NCBI GenBank assembly: GCA_012839215.1
Contig: DUNV01000138.1
Coordinates: 1 to 50,773, forward strand
Origin: Bacillota bacterium
Lineage (GTDB): Bacteria; Bacillota; Dethiobacteria; DTU022; UBA8154
Length of the DNA: 50,773 bases
Direction of reading: 5' to 3'
In this document: piece after piece, positions 33,633-40,771 of the stretch
Layout: every line of letters begins with the position of its first letter
Numbering within the stretch: position 1 is the first letter of the stretch
Position numbers and translations under genes: made by a program
Notes under the pieces: model-generated
What the model was told of the DNA's origin: nothing
The model's database searches: none
Seen by the model: only the letters and a program-made list of their open reading frames with translations

Positions 33633-33645
33633 AAAGGTCTGTTTG

Positions 33646-33675
33646 TTGACAATGTTTCTATGCATCAGCTATAAT
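33646..33675 (+). promoter_or_regulatory. consensus sigma-A promoter for the molybdate permease
   Basis: A perfect TTGACA and a perfect TATAAT are separated by 18 bases, the best promoter match in the window. Transcription should start near 33682. Confidence 0.85.
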
Positions 33676-33681
33676 TTTCAG

Positions 33682-33751
33682 TGACAAGCTCCTGGGACCA
33701 ACGCGTTATGCATTTTTAAGCAGAGGGAAATCCAAAGGGCCCGGGTTTTTT
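33682..33751 (+). promoter_or_regulatory. short leader with intrinsic terminator (attenuator or riboswitch candidate)
   Basis: About ten bases into the transcript CCTGGGACC (33691-33699) can pair with GGGCCCGGG (33737-33745), eight of nine positions with one A-G mismatch, directly followed by TTTTTT (33746-33751). The 37-base loop holds small elements (ATGCA.../GCA and GGGAAATCC). The permease start lies 112 bases further on, after a second hairpin (GGGGC/GCCCC). A strong promoter reading straight into a terminator before the gene is the usual layout of transcription attenuation. The class was not recognised. Confidence 0.5.
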
Positions 33752-33863
33752 GCTTCCAAGCGGGGCAGACTGTGAATCGCTCGGTTTCGCCCCTCCCCGT
33801 TAGTGCCAAAATTGGTTGTTTATTGGAATCTTTGGTTACAGAAAGGCGGTATGTTGTAAGGCG

Positions 33864-35006
33864 ATGAAGATAGGATCATTTGAATTTAATCTACGTGAGC
33901 TGTCCGGTTCCATGGGGGATATGGGGACGCTTTTCCCCCTGGCCGTGGGTTATTTTGCTGTCTGTGGTCTTAACCCCGCTGGTTTGTTGGTGATGATGGG
34001 CATGGCTAACATTGCCACCGGGCTGATTTACCGGCTCCCTATACCCATTGAACCGATGAAGGTGTTGGCGGTGGTGGCCATTGCCCAAAAATGGACCCCC
34101 TCTATGGTTTATGCCTCGGGTATTGCCATGGGGGCTGTCTGGCTGCTTTTTGCTGCCACGGGTGTGATGAGTTGGGTGGCCAAATTTACCCCCCGAGCCG
34201 TTATACGCGGCATCCAGGTTTCCCTCGGTGTTTTGCTGGCCAAGGAGGCCCTGAAGATGCTTTCCACCTATTGGCTCCTGGGCCTTATTGCACTGGTTGT
34301 GGTGCTACTCCTGAGGACGAACCGTTATGCCCCAGGCGCTCTTGTTGTCATCGTGATGGGCATAGCAATTATGGTTTTCCGGGGCGATCTTCAGGGGCTT
34401 AAAATCTTTGAAATGCAGCTTCCCACACTTACTTCCTTTGCCCCTAAACAGATCTGGGAAACTCTTTTGCTAGCGGGATTTGCCCAAATTCCCCTGACTG
34501 CTACCAATGCTGTTATAGCTACCTCAGCCCTTATTACCGAATACTGGCCCGATCGCCATGTCAGCGAGAGGAAACTTTCTTTGAACATGGGCTTGATGAA
34601 TATTGTCTTTCCTTTTTTTGGCGGGATGCCCCTTTGCCACGGTGCCGGGGGACTGGCGGGACAGTATTATTTTGGGGCGAGAACGGGCGGGGCAAATATT
34701 ATTGAAGGAATTATAGAGATATTTTTAGGGATTTTCCTGGCTTCCTCCATTGCCTTTATTTTTGCCTCTTTTCCCATGGCTATCGTTGGGGCGATGATGT
34801 TTTTGGTTGGGATTGAGATGGTCAAGTTTGCCAGGGATATTACCATCAAGACAGAGCTGTTTCCTGTTTTGGTGGTCCTCGCAATTTCAATGTGGAAAAA
34901 TATGGCCTTTGGTTTTCTAGCTGGGATGGCCATCTATTATTTGATGGAGTTTTGGCGGAGGCGGGGCAGCGATGCAGGTTCTGCGGAGGCTGGAATTGAT
35001 GCGTAG
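33864..35006 (+). CDS. MOT1-type molybdate/sulfate permease
   Basis: The 380-residue membrane protein has about ten hydrophobic segments and both hallmarks of the MFS_MOT1 family. These are an N-terminal [20 protein letters not shown] (residues about 10-29) and [17 protein letters not shown] (about 62-78). The second half-repeat carries [17 protein letters not shown] and [23 protein letters not shown]1 proteins move molybdate (some sulfate) across the membrane. The promoter, a terminator-bearing leader and the modABC and cofactor genes downstream support molybdate. ATG 33864 is chosen because the [12 protein letters not shown] start is where homology begins; the tracked TTG 33816 has no binding site. 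Its last 35 bases overlap a truncated vapD. Confidence 0.85.
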   Translation: MKIGSFEFNLRELSGSMGDMGTLFPLAVGYFAVCGLNPAGLLVMMGMANIATGLIYRLPIPIEPMKVLAVVAIAQKWTPSMVYASGIAMGAVWLLFAATGVMSWVAKFTPRAVIRGIQVSLGVLLAKEALKMLSTYWLLGLIALVVVLLLRTNRYAPGALVVIVMGIAIMVFRGDLQGLKIFEMQLPTLTSFAPKQIWETLLLAGFAQIPLTATNAVIATSALITEYWPDRHVSERKLSLNMGLMNIVFPFFGGMPLCHGAGGLAGQYYFGARTGGANIIEGIIEIFLGIFLASSIAFIFASFPMAIVGAMMFLVGIEMVKFARDITIKTELFPVLVVLAISMWKNMAFGFLAGMAIYYLMEFWRRRGSDAGSAEAGIDA

Positions 35007-35244
35007 AAGGGGTGGGCCATATAATAAAGCGTATGATGAAATTCGCCAGGAACTTGAAAAATTGGGATTTCAATGGACGCTGGGGAGCGTTTATATCAGT
35101 ACAGAAACACAAAACACCTTAACAACTGTATACAAGGCGATCAATATGTTATCGAAAATTACTTGGTTTAAAGACAGTGTCAGGGATATTCGTGCTTTTA
35201 AAGTAGAGGATTGGTCCGATTTTACTGAAATTGTAAAACAATAA
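34972..35244 (+). pseudogene. N-terminally truncated VapD-like endoribonuclease
   Basis: The 90-residue reading frame matches VapD (Cas2-fold ribonuclease) from its first helix on: [40 protein letters not shown] and [20 protein letters not shown]. The family begins with a strand of the form MYAIAFDLD, whose Asp is needed for catalysis. That segment, roughly 20 residues, is missing here. The bases where it should lie encode the end of the permease in another frame. ATG 34972 or 34999 (GGAGG before it) could still start a product, but without the catalytic strand it should be inactive or act only as a dimerisation partner. It looks like a remnant cut when the permease became its neighbour. Confidence 0.7.
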
Positions 35245-35304
35245 CATCGCAGGATTACTTTATTGAGTTATTCAAAACTGCCATGCCTATTTAACAAAAC
35301 AAAA

Positions 35305-35345
35305 CAAGCCGGGGTGATCCTGACAGCACAGGGTTGCCCGGCTTG
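35305..35345 (-). terminator. hairpin with minus-strand T run
   Basis: CAAGCCGGG (35305-35313) pairs perfectly with CCCGGCTTG (35337-35345). Read on the minus strand it is followed by TTTTGTTTTGTTAA, a good intrinsic terminator, yet no minus-strand gene precedes it. On the plus strand it has no T run. The overlapping ORF 35263-35487 is not credible. Confidence 0.5.
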
Positions 35346-35511
35346 CCCGATCCCTGCAGGAAACTTCCCGGGCTTATTACCGGATTTTTATGTTTCTGCC
35401 GGGACAGCGGTCAGGGGGCAGTACCCTTTGTCCTGTTTTAAAAAAACGTGCAACCTTTTACTGATTTTTTGTGTAGGATCTGGATAGGGCTTGCGAAAGG
35501 GAATCATCCGC

Positions 35512-35871
35512 TTGGATCCTCTCATAAATTTAATCCGACGGTGCAAGAATAACGAGAAAGAGGCTTTTAATGATCTGTTGGCCAGACATGAACATTATCT
35601 TTTCAAACTCTGCTATGGCTTGACCCGGGATAGGGATGAGGCCTTGGACATCATGCAGGAAACTTACATTTTTCGCAACATACACCGTTTTGATGAAAAC
35701 CGCCCTTTTTTGCCCTGGCTCAGGAAAATAGCCATTAACTCATGCCTCAATTATCGCCAGGACTTACCTGGCACCAAATTGCTAAATAGGACACTATCTC
35801 ATTTGGGCAAAAGTGCCCAGGATTCATTTCGCAGGAGGAACCCCCTTCTTTCCAGAATTATTTTTGGCTAG
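35512..35871 (+). CDS. truncated ECF-type sigma factor (region 2 only)
   Basis: The 119-residue protein opens like an ECF sigma factor (MDPLINLIRRCKNNEKEAFN), continues through region 2 (LFKLCYGLTRDRDEALDIMQ with ETYI, then RPFLPWLRKIAINSCLNYRQ), and ends after a short basic tail (SFRRRNPLLSRIIFG). Region 4, which reads the -35 box, is missing; full-length ECF proteins have about 170-190 residues. No region-4 code is seen in other frames before the next gene at 35927. It could be a decayed gene, or a small protein that still binds core polymerase. TTG 35512 is preferred because AAAGGGA lies 9 bases upstream. ytfI/ytfJ follow on the same strand. Confidence 0.7.
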   Translation: MDPLINLIRRCKNNEKEAFNDLLARHEHYLFKLCYGLTRDRDEALDIMQETYIFRNIHRFDENRPFLPWLRKIAINSCLNYRQDLPGTKLLNRTLSHLGKSAQDSFRRRNPLLSRIIFG

Positions 35872-35926
35872 CGTTTTTTTCCGCAGTGCTTTTCTGCAAT
35901 ATTTTTGTTGTTAAGGAGGCTGCCAG

Positions 35927-36610
35927 GTGGGTTTGTACCTAAATATTCTTTTATGGGTTTTAGCTGTGTTGTTGTTCCTACTGGCGGTATTCTTTATTTT
36001 GCCTATCCGCTATGAGTTGGCAGGGAGTTACCGCGAAGCATTTTTTTCTCATTTTCTAATCGCAATAAAACCTTTTATAGAATTGCAGGGTGATCCGGGG
36101 GAAGGATTTTCCTTCAGTCTCAACGTTTTGGGTATCCCTTTTAAATACCATCGGGGAAAGCATGAAAAAGGGGAAAAAGATTTAAAGGGCAGGGGTAAAA
36201 AGAAAGGGAAGGGAAAAAAGAAGAAAGGCCCCAGCCTGGATTTTGGCATATTTGCCGATAGGGAATTTATAAGAAACAGTTTCACCTTTGTTAGGGACGC
36301 ATTAAAATTGGTTGGCCCTAAGTCCTTGGATATACGGGGCAAAGTGGGTTTTGAAGATCGTTGCTACAATGGTTGCCTTGCCGCCCTGAACTCGTTTTTC
36401 GGGTCTGCGCTTTCCATACCAGGGATCGTGATTAACCTGGAACCCGTCTGGGAGAAAGAATATATTGATGTTTCCTTCTCTATTTCAGGGGAAATAATCG
36501 TTGTCCAAATCCTTTTCCGGACCATTAAATTTTTATTGGCTGTAAGGGCCTGGAAAATTTGGAAAGCTATCAGAGCCAGCCGAAGGAGGGCCAAACTAGC
36601 TGTTTGGTGA
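35927..36610 (+). CDS. ytfI: DUF2953 protein (YtfI-like)
   Basis: The 227-residue protein has one N-terminal membrane helix (ILLWVLAVLLFLLAVFFILP), a very lysine-rich linker (about residues 76-100, KGRGKKKGKGKKKKG), then DUF2953: RDALKLVGPKSLDIRGKVGF, NSFFGSALSIPGIVINLEPV, SFSISGEIIVVQILFRTIKF. In Bacillus the DUF2953 protein YtfI is encoded directly before YtfJ and both are sporulation genes, the order seen here. A role in the developing spore is expected, but the biochemical activity is unknown. GTG 35927 has AAGGAGG 7 bases upstream. The gap to ytfJ is 44 bases with no terminator, so the two are probably co-transcribed. Confidence 0.85.
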   Translation: MGLYLNILLWVLAVLLFLLAVFFILPIRYELAGSYREAFFSHFLIAIKPFIELQGDPGEGFSFSLNVLGIPFKYHRGKHEKGEKDLKGRGKKKGKGKKKKGPSLDFGIFADREFIRNSFTFVRDALKLVGPKSLDIRGKVGFEDRCYNGCLAALNSFFGSALSIPGIVINLEPVWEKEYIDVSFSISGEIIVVQILFRTIKFLLAVRAWKIWKAIRASRRRAKLAVW

Positions 36611-36654
36611 AATTTGTCTTGTCATATTAAAAATGAGAGAGAGGCTGATGAGCA

Positions 36655-37023
36655 GTGGGCGAAACAGGAAACATCTTTGATACCCTTTTTGAAAAGTTGG
36701 GAAGTTTTCTGCGTTCGGAAACGGTGGTAGGTGATCCCATCCAGGTGGGAAATGTAACCCTAATTCCTATCGTCACGGTGAGCTTTGGGGTCGGCGGTGG
36801 GGAAGGCACAGGCAGGGATCATAGGGGTAACGATGGCACTGGTGGCGGAGGAGGTGTGGGCTGCCGCATTTCCCCTAATGCTGTGTTGGTGATCAAAGAC
36901 GATGAGGTTAGCCTTGTTTCCCTTGCCGGAAAGGGTTCCCTGGAAAAAATCATGAACATGGTCCCCGAATTAGTCGAAAAAATGAATTTTCATAGAAAAT
37001 CTGGGGATGAAAAAAAAGATTAG
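36655..37023 (+). CDS. ytfJ: GerW/YtfJ-family sporulation protein
   Basis: The 122-residue protein matches GerW/YtfJ: FDTLFEKLGSFLRSETVVGD (residues about 8-27), VGNVTLIPIVTVSFGVGGGE, a Gly-rich loop (NDGTGGGGGVGCRISPNAVL), and a C-terminal helical stretch (GSLEKIMNMVPELVEKM). In Bacillus YtfJ (GerW) is made in the forespore and is needed for a normal germination response to L-alanine; how it acts is not known. GTG 36655 has GAGG about 10 bases upstream. Together with YtfI it is strong evidence that the organism makes endospores. Confidence 0.92.
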   Translation: MGETGNIFDTLFEKLGSFLRSETVVGDPIQVGNVTLIPIVTVSFGVGGGEGTGRDHRGNDGTGGGGGVGCRISPNAVLVIKDDEVSLVSLAGKGSLEKIMNMVPELVEKMNFHRKSGDEKKD

Positions 37024-37081
37024 ACGTGCGTTAAAAAGATTCACCCTTCCATAGCCATTGCAAAACGTTTTGGAAAAAGGG

Positions 37082-37100
37082 AAAAGGTCATCCTTTTTTT
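37082..37100 (+). terminator. weak intrinsic terminator after ytfJ
   Basis: AAAAGG-tcat-CCTTTT followed by TTT. The stem is short and AT-rich. Confidence 0.4.
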
Positions 37101-37148
37101 GCGGAGGGGCCTTCTTCAGGTTCCTTCATGCTCTCTAGTCCTTGTTCA

Positions 37149-37931
37149 TCATGGCAACACATCAAACCAGACTGGGGATCTGTCACGGGGATCACGGTTA
37201 TAGTTTACAGTGATCTCCTCCCCGGGCCGGATATCCCTGAGGGCGTTAAATTGCACGATCATTTCCTGATCCTTTACAGCATAGACTGCATTGGGGGTGT
37301 AGGAATGGTTATAAAGTGAACCGAAACCCATGGCCAGGGCAGTATGCTCCTGATTAGGTCCAATGCGGAAACAATAATTATCCAGGATGGTGTTCTGCAG
37401 GCAACTCCACTCCCGGGTAGGGATGAATAACGCCGGGGCCCTTTCGATTAATTCACCTCCGGCAATGGGCTGCAGGGCAAATATTCCCCGGCCCTTGTTC
37501 CGGGTAGTACGTACTTCAACAACTGCCCCAAACCTACCTGCTATTCCGGCTGTCTTAACCGCGAAGTGACCTTTACTGCCCGGCCCAGGCCGGTTTACTG
37601 TTATCTCCTCGCCCATCTCAATATTTTTTGCCGCATAGAACCCTATGGTTTGCTTAGTGGGAAAGTTAACCGGGTAAGCTGATGGCTTGGGTGAGCAGTT
37701 GTATAGGGAACCATAACCTAGGGCAATAGCGACACCAGTTTTGCCCTTGTCTTTGCCCCAGGTATAGCAGTAGTATCGTAAGGTAGTCCCAGAAACTGAT
37801 ATCCATTCACTGGCAGAAAGAGGGATTACCGGTGCATATTCAAGTATTTCCCCTTTTTTTATATCGTGCACGGCGAAAACCCCTCGCTTTTGGAAAACGA
37901 GGCTTGAATCGGTTTTGGATGGGTTTCTCAA
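37149..37931 (-). CDS. tandem SET-domain protein
   Basis: The 260-residue protein consists of two SET-like halves of about 120 residues. The first has RGVFAVHDIKKGEILEYAPV, ALGYGSLYNCSPKPSAYPVN, and GEEITVNRP. The second has GRGIFALQPIAGGELIERAP, AMGFGSLYNHSYTPNAVYAV and GEEITVNYN. SET proteins transfer methyl groups from S-adenosylmethionine to lysine; the NHS..PN and GEEITVNY motifs for cofactor and catalytic Tyr are complete only in the second half. The first, with NCSPKPSA and NRP, looks degenerate. Bacterial targets are mostly unknown. TTG 37931 is supported by GGAGG 8 bases upstream. It stands alone on the minus strand. Confidence 0.88.
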   Translation of the reverse strand: MRNPSKTDSSLVFQKRGVFAVHDIKKGEILEYAPVIPLSASEWISVSGTTLRYYCYTWGKDKGKTGVAIALGYGSLYNCSPKPSAYPVNFPTKQTIGFYAAKNIEMGEEITVNRPGPGSKGHFAVKTAGIAGRFGAVVEVRTTRNKGRGIFALQPIAGGELIERAPALFIPTREWSCLQNTILDNYCFRIGPNQEHTALAMGFGSLYNHSYTPNAVYAVKDQEMIVQFNALRDIRPGEEITVNYNRDPRDRSPVWFDVLP

Positions 37932-38055
37932 TTTATTCCCTCCATGTATTTGCCCACCGGTGATATATGCCCTGTTATCATACTTGTTCCCAGAGGGATT
38001 TTAGCGGGATGGATAGACCCATAAAATCTGGATGATCCACAACTTCCTCGTCCAT

Positions 38056-38736
38056 TCATGCTGCTACTAGGGCATAATTGCCATCCCGCAGAGCAAAACA
38101 TTCAAGGGTTTTTTCCTCCGGGCTGACAAGCCAATAATGTTCTACGCCTGCCTTTAGGTAGATATGCATTTTTTGCAAGCGATCCTTGCGCTTATTGGAA
38201 GGCGAGAGTACCTCCACCACTAATGCCGGAGAGCCATCAATGCGGGTTTCTTTAATAATTTTTTTCTTTCGTCCAGGGACATAGAAAAGATCGGGCCTGA
38301 CCACAGTGAAATCATGCAAGGTTACATCCAAGGGTGCATTGAATAGCTCCCCTTCCGAATCGGTTTCCCAAAAATAATCCTCCAGTACGCGTTGAAGCCG
38401 GCGCGAAACCCGCTGGTGCATGACATTGGGCGATGGGTCTTTAACCAGTACACCATCGAGCACCTCGTAACGGTACCCTGGTTTCTCCGCTAGTTCCAGG
38501 TAATCCTGGTAGGTATACTTCCTTGTGGGATCTACTTTATACCCGGCCATGTTTTCCCGAACCGTGGGATCGCTAAGGGCACTGATTACTTCCGCAAGCC
38601 TATAGCGGTATTGCTTGTTACCCAGCTCAATAAAGGGTATTTTATTTTCCCTGGTGTACCTCCAAATTGTTTCCACAGAAAGATTTAATGCGTCTGCAAG
38701 ATTGTGGGCAGTTATTAGCCCACGTTCTGCGGTCAT
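38056..38736 (-). CDS. HTH-Uma2 family protein (copy 1)
   Basis: In this 226-residue protein, residues about 6-55 form a MerR/excisionase-type HTH (LITAHNLADALNLSVETIWR, YRYRLAEVISAL). Residues about 75-225 form a Uma2 (DUF820) nuclease-like domain of the PD-(D/E)XK fold: YRYEVLDGVLVKDPSPN, VVRPDLFYVPG, ALVVEVLSPSNKRKDRLQKM, GVEHYWLVSPEE. The metal-binding Asp and the E-V-S triad are present, so it could cut DNA, but Uma2 proteins have no proven role. ATG 38736 has GAGGGG 9 bases upstream; the tracked GTG overlaps that site. A close paralogue lies at 40772-41548, on the far side of thi4 and sir2. Confidence 0.88.
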   Translation of the reverse strand: MTAERGLITAHNLADALNLSVETIWRYTRENKIPFIELGNKQYRYRLAEVISALSDPTVRENMAGYKVDPTRKYTYQDYLELAEKPGYRYEVLDGVLVKDPSPNVMHQRVSRRLQRVLEDYFWETDSEGELFNAPLDVTLHDFTVVRPDLFYVPGRKKKIIKETRIDGSPALVVEVLSPSNKRKDRLQKMHIYLKAGVEHYWLVSPEEKTLECFALRDGNYALVAA

Positions 38737-38897
38737 ATTTATCACCCCTCAAACATTATACATGATCTGCTAAGCAGAATCAATTAATATCAATCATAAC
38801 CAATCTAATCAACTTAACATGAACGTTGGGAGGCATATCCAAACATTACAATGCTTATGGATGTTTAGGCAATTGTTGGTGTAATTTTATCAATAAT

Positions 38898-38933
38898 GCC
38901 CAGGATCCAGGCAGGTGTGGCAGGATCCTGGGC
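38898..38933. other. perfect 11-bp inverted repeat upstream of thi4
   Basis: GCCCAGGATCC and GGATCCTGGGC are separated by 14 bases in the 284-base gap between the divergent Uma2 and thi4 genes. No T run follows on the plus side. It may be an operator or an RNA hairpin; no TPP riboswitch core was found in this gap. Confidence 0.5.
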
Positions 38934-39020
38934 AAGATTCGCCGAATATATCGAATGCTAAAATATTGATAGCATTAATCAAGCAAATATGATTCGGATT
39001 AGAGAGATAGGGGGATCTAA

Positions 39021-39812
39021 ATGAAACTAGATGAAGTAACTATTTCCAGGGCAATTATCCAAAGGTATATGGATGAGCTTCAGGATTATCTTGATGTTGA
39101 TGTGGCCATTACTGGTGGAGGGCCTTCCGGGCTTATGGCTGCCTATGATCTTGCCAGGAATGGGGCAAAGGTCACTCTGATCGATGAAAAGCTAAGTATT
39201 GGCGGAGGGATCTGGGGCGGAGGAATGATGTTTAATAAAATTGTTGTGCAGGAGGAAGGCAAGGGGATTTTAAATGATCTAGAAATTAGGCATGATGAGT
39301 ACAAGAATGGGTATTATATTGCCGATTCTATAAATGTGGCAGCCAAGCTAATCGCTAAGGCAACTGATGCCGGTGCCAGGGTTTTTAATTTAATTTGTGC
39401 GGAGGATCTGGTGGTGCATAATGATAGAGTAAGCGGCCTGGTTCTCAATTGGGGGCCAATAATTAAGAGCGGGTTACATGTTGATCCCCTAGTCTTGCGT
39501 TCAAAATATGTCATTGATGCTACCGGCCATCCTGCTGCCCTTCTTTCAATTTTAACAGAAAAAATGGGTGCAAAAATCAACACCCCTACTGGGAAGGTGG
39601 CCGGGGAAAAATCCATGTTTGCCCTGGAGGGAGAACGGGACGTTGTTGCCAACACACAGGAAGTATATCCGGGGATTATCGTTACCGGGATGGCCGCCAA
39701 TGCTGCCTTTGGTAGCCATAGGATGGGGCCTGTCTTTGGAGGCATGTTGCTCTCGGGCCGGAAAGGGGCACAGTTAATCCTGGAAAGTCTAGCGGGATCC
39801 CTACAAAAATAA
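39021..39812 (+). CDS. thi4: Thi4-type thiazole synthase, probably sulfide-dependent
   Basis: Thi4 makes the thiazole precursor of thiamine from NAD and glycine plus sulfur. The 263-residue protein has the dinucleotide fold VAITGGGPSGLMAAYDLARN (about 28-47), GGGIWGGGMMFNKIVVQ, the segment SGLHVDPLVLRSKYVIDATG (about 150-169), and the C-terminal GSHRMGPVFGGMLLSGRKGA. Eukaryotic Thi4 sacrifices a Cys as sulfur donor. Here the aligned position is the His in LHVDP, as in methanogen enzymes that use free sulfide and turn over repeatedly, which fits an anaerobic, sulfide-rich habitat. ATG 39021 has GGGGGAT about 7 bases upstream. No other thi gene is adjacent. Confidence 0.93.
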   Translation: MKLDEVTISRAIIQRYMDELQDYLDVDVAITGGGPSGLMAAYDLARNGAKVTLIDEKLSIGGGIWGGGMMFNKIVVQEEGKGILNDLEIRHDEYKNGYYIADSINVAAKLIAKATDAGARVFNLICAEDLVVHNDRVSGLVLNWGPIIKSGLHVDPLVLRSKYVIDATGHPAALLSILTEKMGAKINTPTGKVAGEKSMFALEGERDVVANTQEVYPGIIVTGMAANAAFGSHRMGPVFGGMLLSGRKGAQLILESLAGSLQK

Positions 39813-39860
39813 AAAAGGAATATTTCGTGCATTGTGCCGGGAAAATATTTGCCAATTCCC

Positions 39861-39877
39861 CCCAGGTGCCTGGCACC
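39861..39877. repeat. palindromic repeat CCCAGGTGCCTGGCACC, copy 1
   Basis: This 17-base sequence recurs exactly at 40752-40768, and the two copies flank the sir2 gene. The core GGTGCC-T-GGCACC is a perfect palindrome. Confidence 0.7.
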
Positions 39878-39881
39878 GATG

Positions 39882-40712
39882 CTATAGAATATTGTCGATA
39901 CCCTGTAGTCCTTTTAGGGCCCCGCAGGGTATCGATAGATGGGGTGGGGAAATGTGATAATCGCGGGGGTTAATACGTATGACTGTGGCATTCTTTTTCC
40001 TGCCCATATATTCACCCATATTGCGTATGGAGGAGATGGCTGTACCGGCTCCCAGTTCGATAATGGCCAGGGGGTAAGGGGCCTTCTTTAAAAAAGCACG
40101 GAAATTGCTATCTTGTTGATCCGAACGCCGGCTAATCCAGGAACAGTCGCCAAACATAAGCACATTTGGCCTGGAAACATCGCCGCAACGGGGGCAGTGC
40201 AAAGTCTTCTGCGCCCGCATGCAGGAAAGATCCACGGGAACTATTTCATCGTTTTTCCAGATATCATCATGGCAGGGCCTAAGGCATTGCAGGTAATGGA
40301 TAGAACCGTGAATTTCATAAATCCTGTTATCGCTAAAGCCGGCCTTCTGAAACTGGCCATCTACGTTTGATGTTACCACAAAGTGTTCCATGCTAAAGCG
40401 TTCTATCCACTCCTGCAGCAGGAAAAAGCCCCTGTGGGGTACAGTCTGGCGGTAGAGATCGATGCGGTGGGCATAGAAACCCCAGCCGAAAGCGGGATCA
40501 TTGCGGAAATGGCAGGGGTTGGCAGCATCATAGTAATTTATGCCCAGAGGTTCGTACATGGGGTACGATTTCCAAAAGCCCTTTTCTCCCCTGTAATCGG
40601 GTAAACCAGAATCGACGCCCATCCCGGCGCCGGAAGTAATGACTATGGTGCGGGCCTTTCTTATTACTTCCGCGGCCTTCCGAAAACGCTTTTCCAATGT
40701 CTCTTTTATCAT
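39882..40712 (-). CDS. Sir2-family NAD-dependent protein deacylase
   Basis: The 276-residue protein has the sirtuin cofactor loop ITSGAGMGVDSGLPDYRGEK (about 25-44), TSNVDGQFQKAGF in the place of TQNID, the catalytic His in YEIHGSIHYLQC, a Zn ribbon of four Cys (CLRPC and CPRCG), and GAGTAISSIRNMG near the end. Sirtuins remove acyl groups from lysine using NAD; some relatives instead cleave NAD in phage defence. Length and intact Zn ribbon favour the deacylase type, but the substitutions in motif 1 (MGVDSGLPDY) leave this open. ATG 40712 has GGAGAA 9 bases upstream. A copy of the same 17-base palindrome lies on each side. Confidence 0.88.
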   Translation of the reverse strand: MIKETLEKRFRKAAEVIRKARTIVITSGAGMGVDSGLPDYRGEKGFWKSYPMYEPLGINYYDAANPCHFRNDPAFGWGFYAHRIDLYRQTVPHRGFFLLQEWIERFSMEHFVVTSNVDGQFQKAGFSDNRIYEIHGSIHYLQCLRPCHDDIWKNDEIVPVDLSCMRAQKTLHCPRCGDVSRPNVLMFGDCSWISRRSDQQDSNFRAFLKKAPYPLAIIELGAGTAISSIRNMGEYMGRKKNATVIRINPRDYHISPPHLSIPCGALKGLQGIDNIL

Positions 40713-40751
40713 AGTTAATCTTCTCCGTTAAAAATTATCTTAAATATCATT

Positions 40752-40768
40752 CCCAGGTGCCTGGCACC
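40752..40768. repeat. palindromic repeat CCCAGGTGCCTGGCACC, copy 2
   Basis: Exact copy of 39861-39877, placed between the sir2 start and the stop codon of the second HTH-Uma2 gene. Confidence 0.7.
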
Positions 40769-40771
40769 AGC

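Noticed and set aside
35263-35487. 74-codon ORF
   Set aside because: It runs through a perfect hairpin and has no ribosome binding site or recognisable protein character.
38737-39020. A TPP riboswitch before thi4
   Set aside because: The CTGAGA and ACCTGA core words are missing; only a GCCCAGGATCC inverted repeat is seen.
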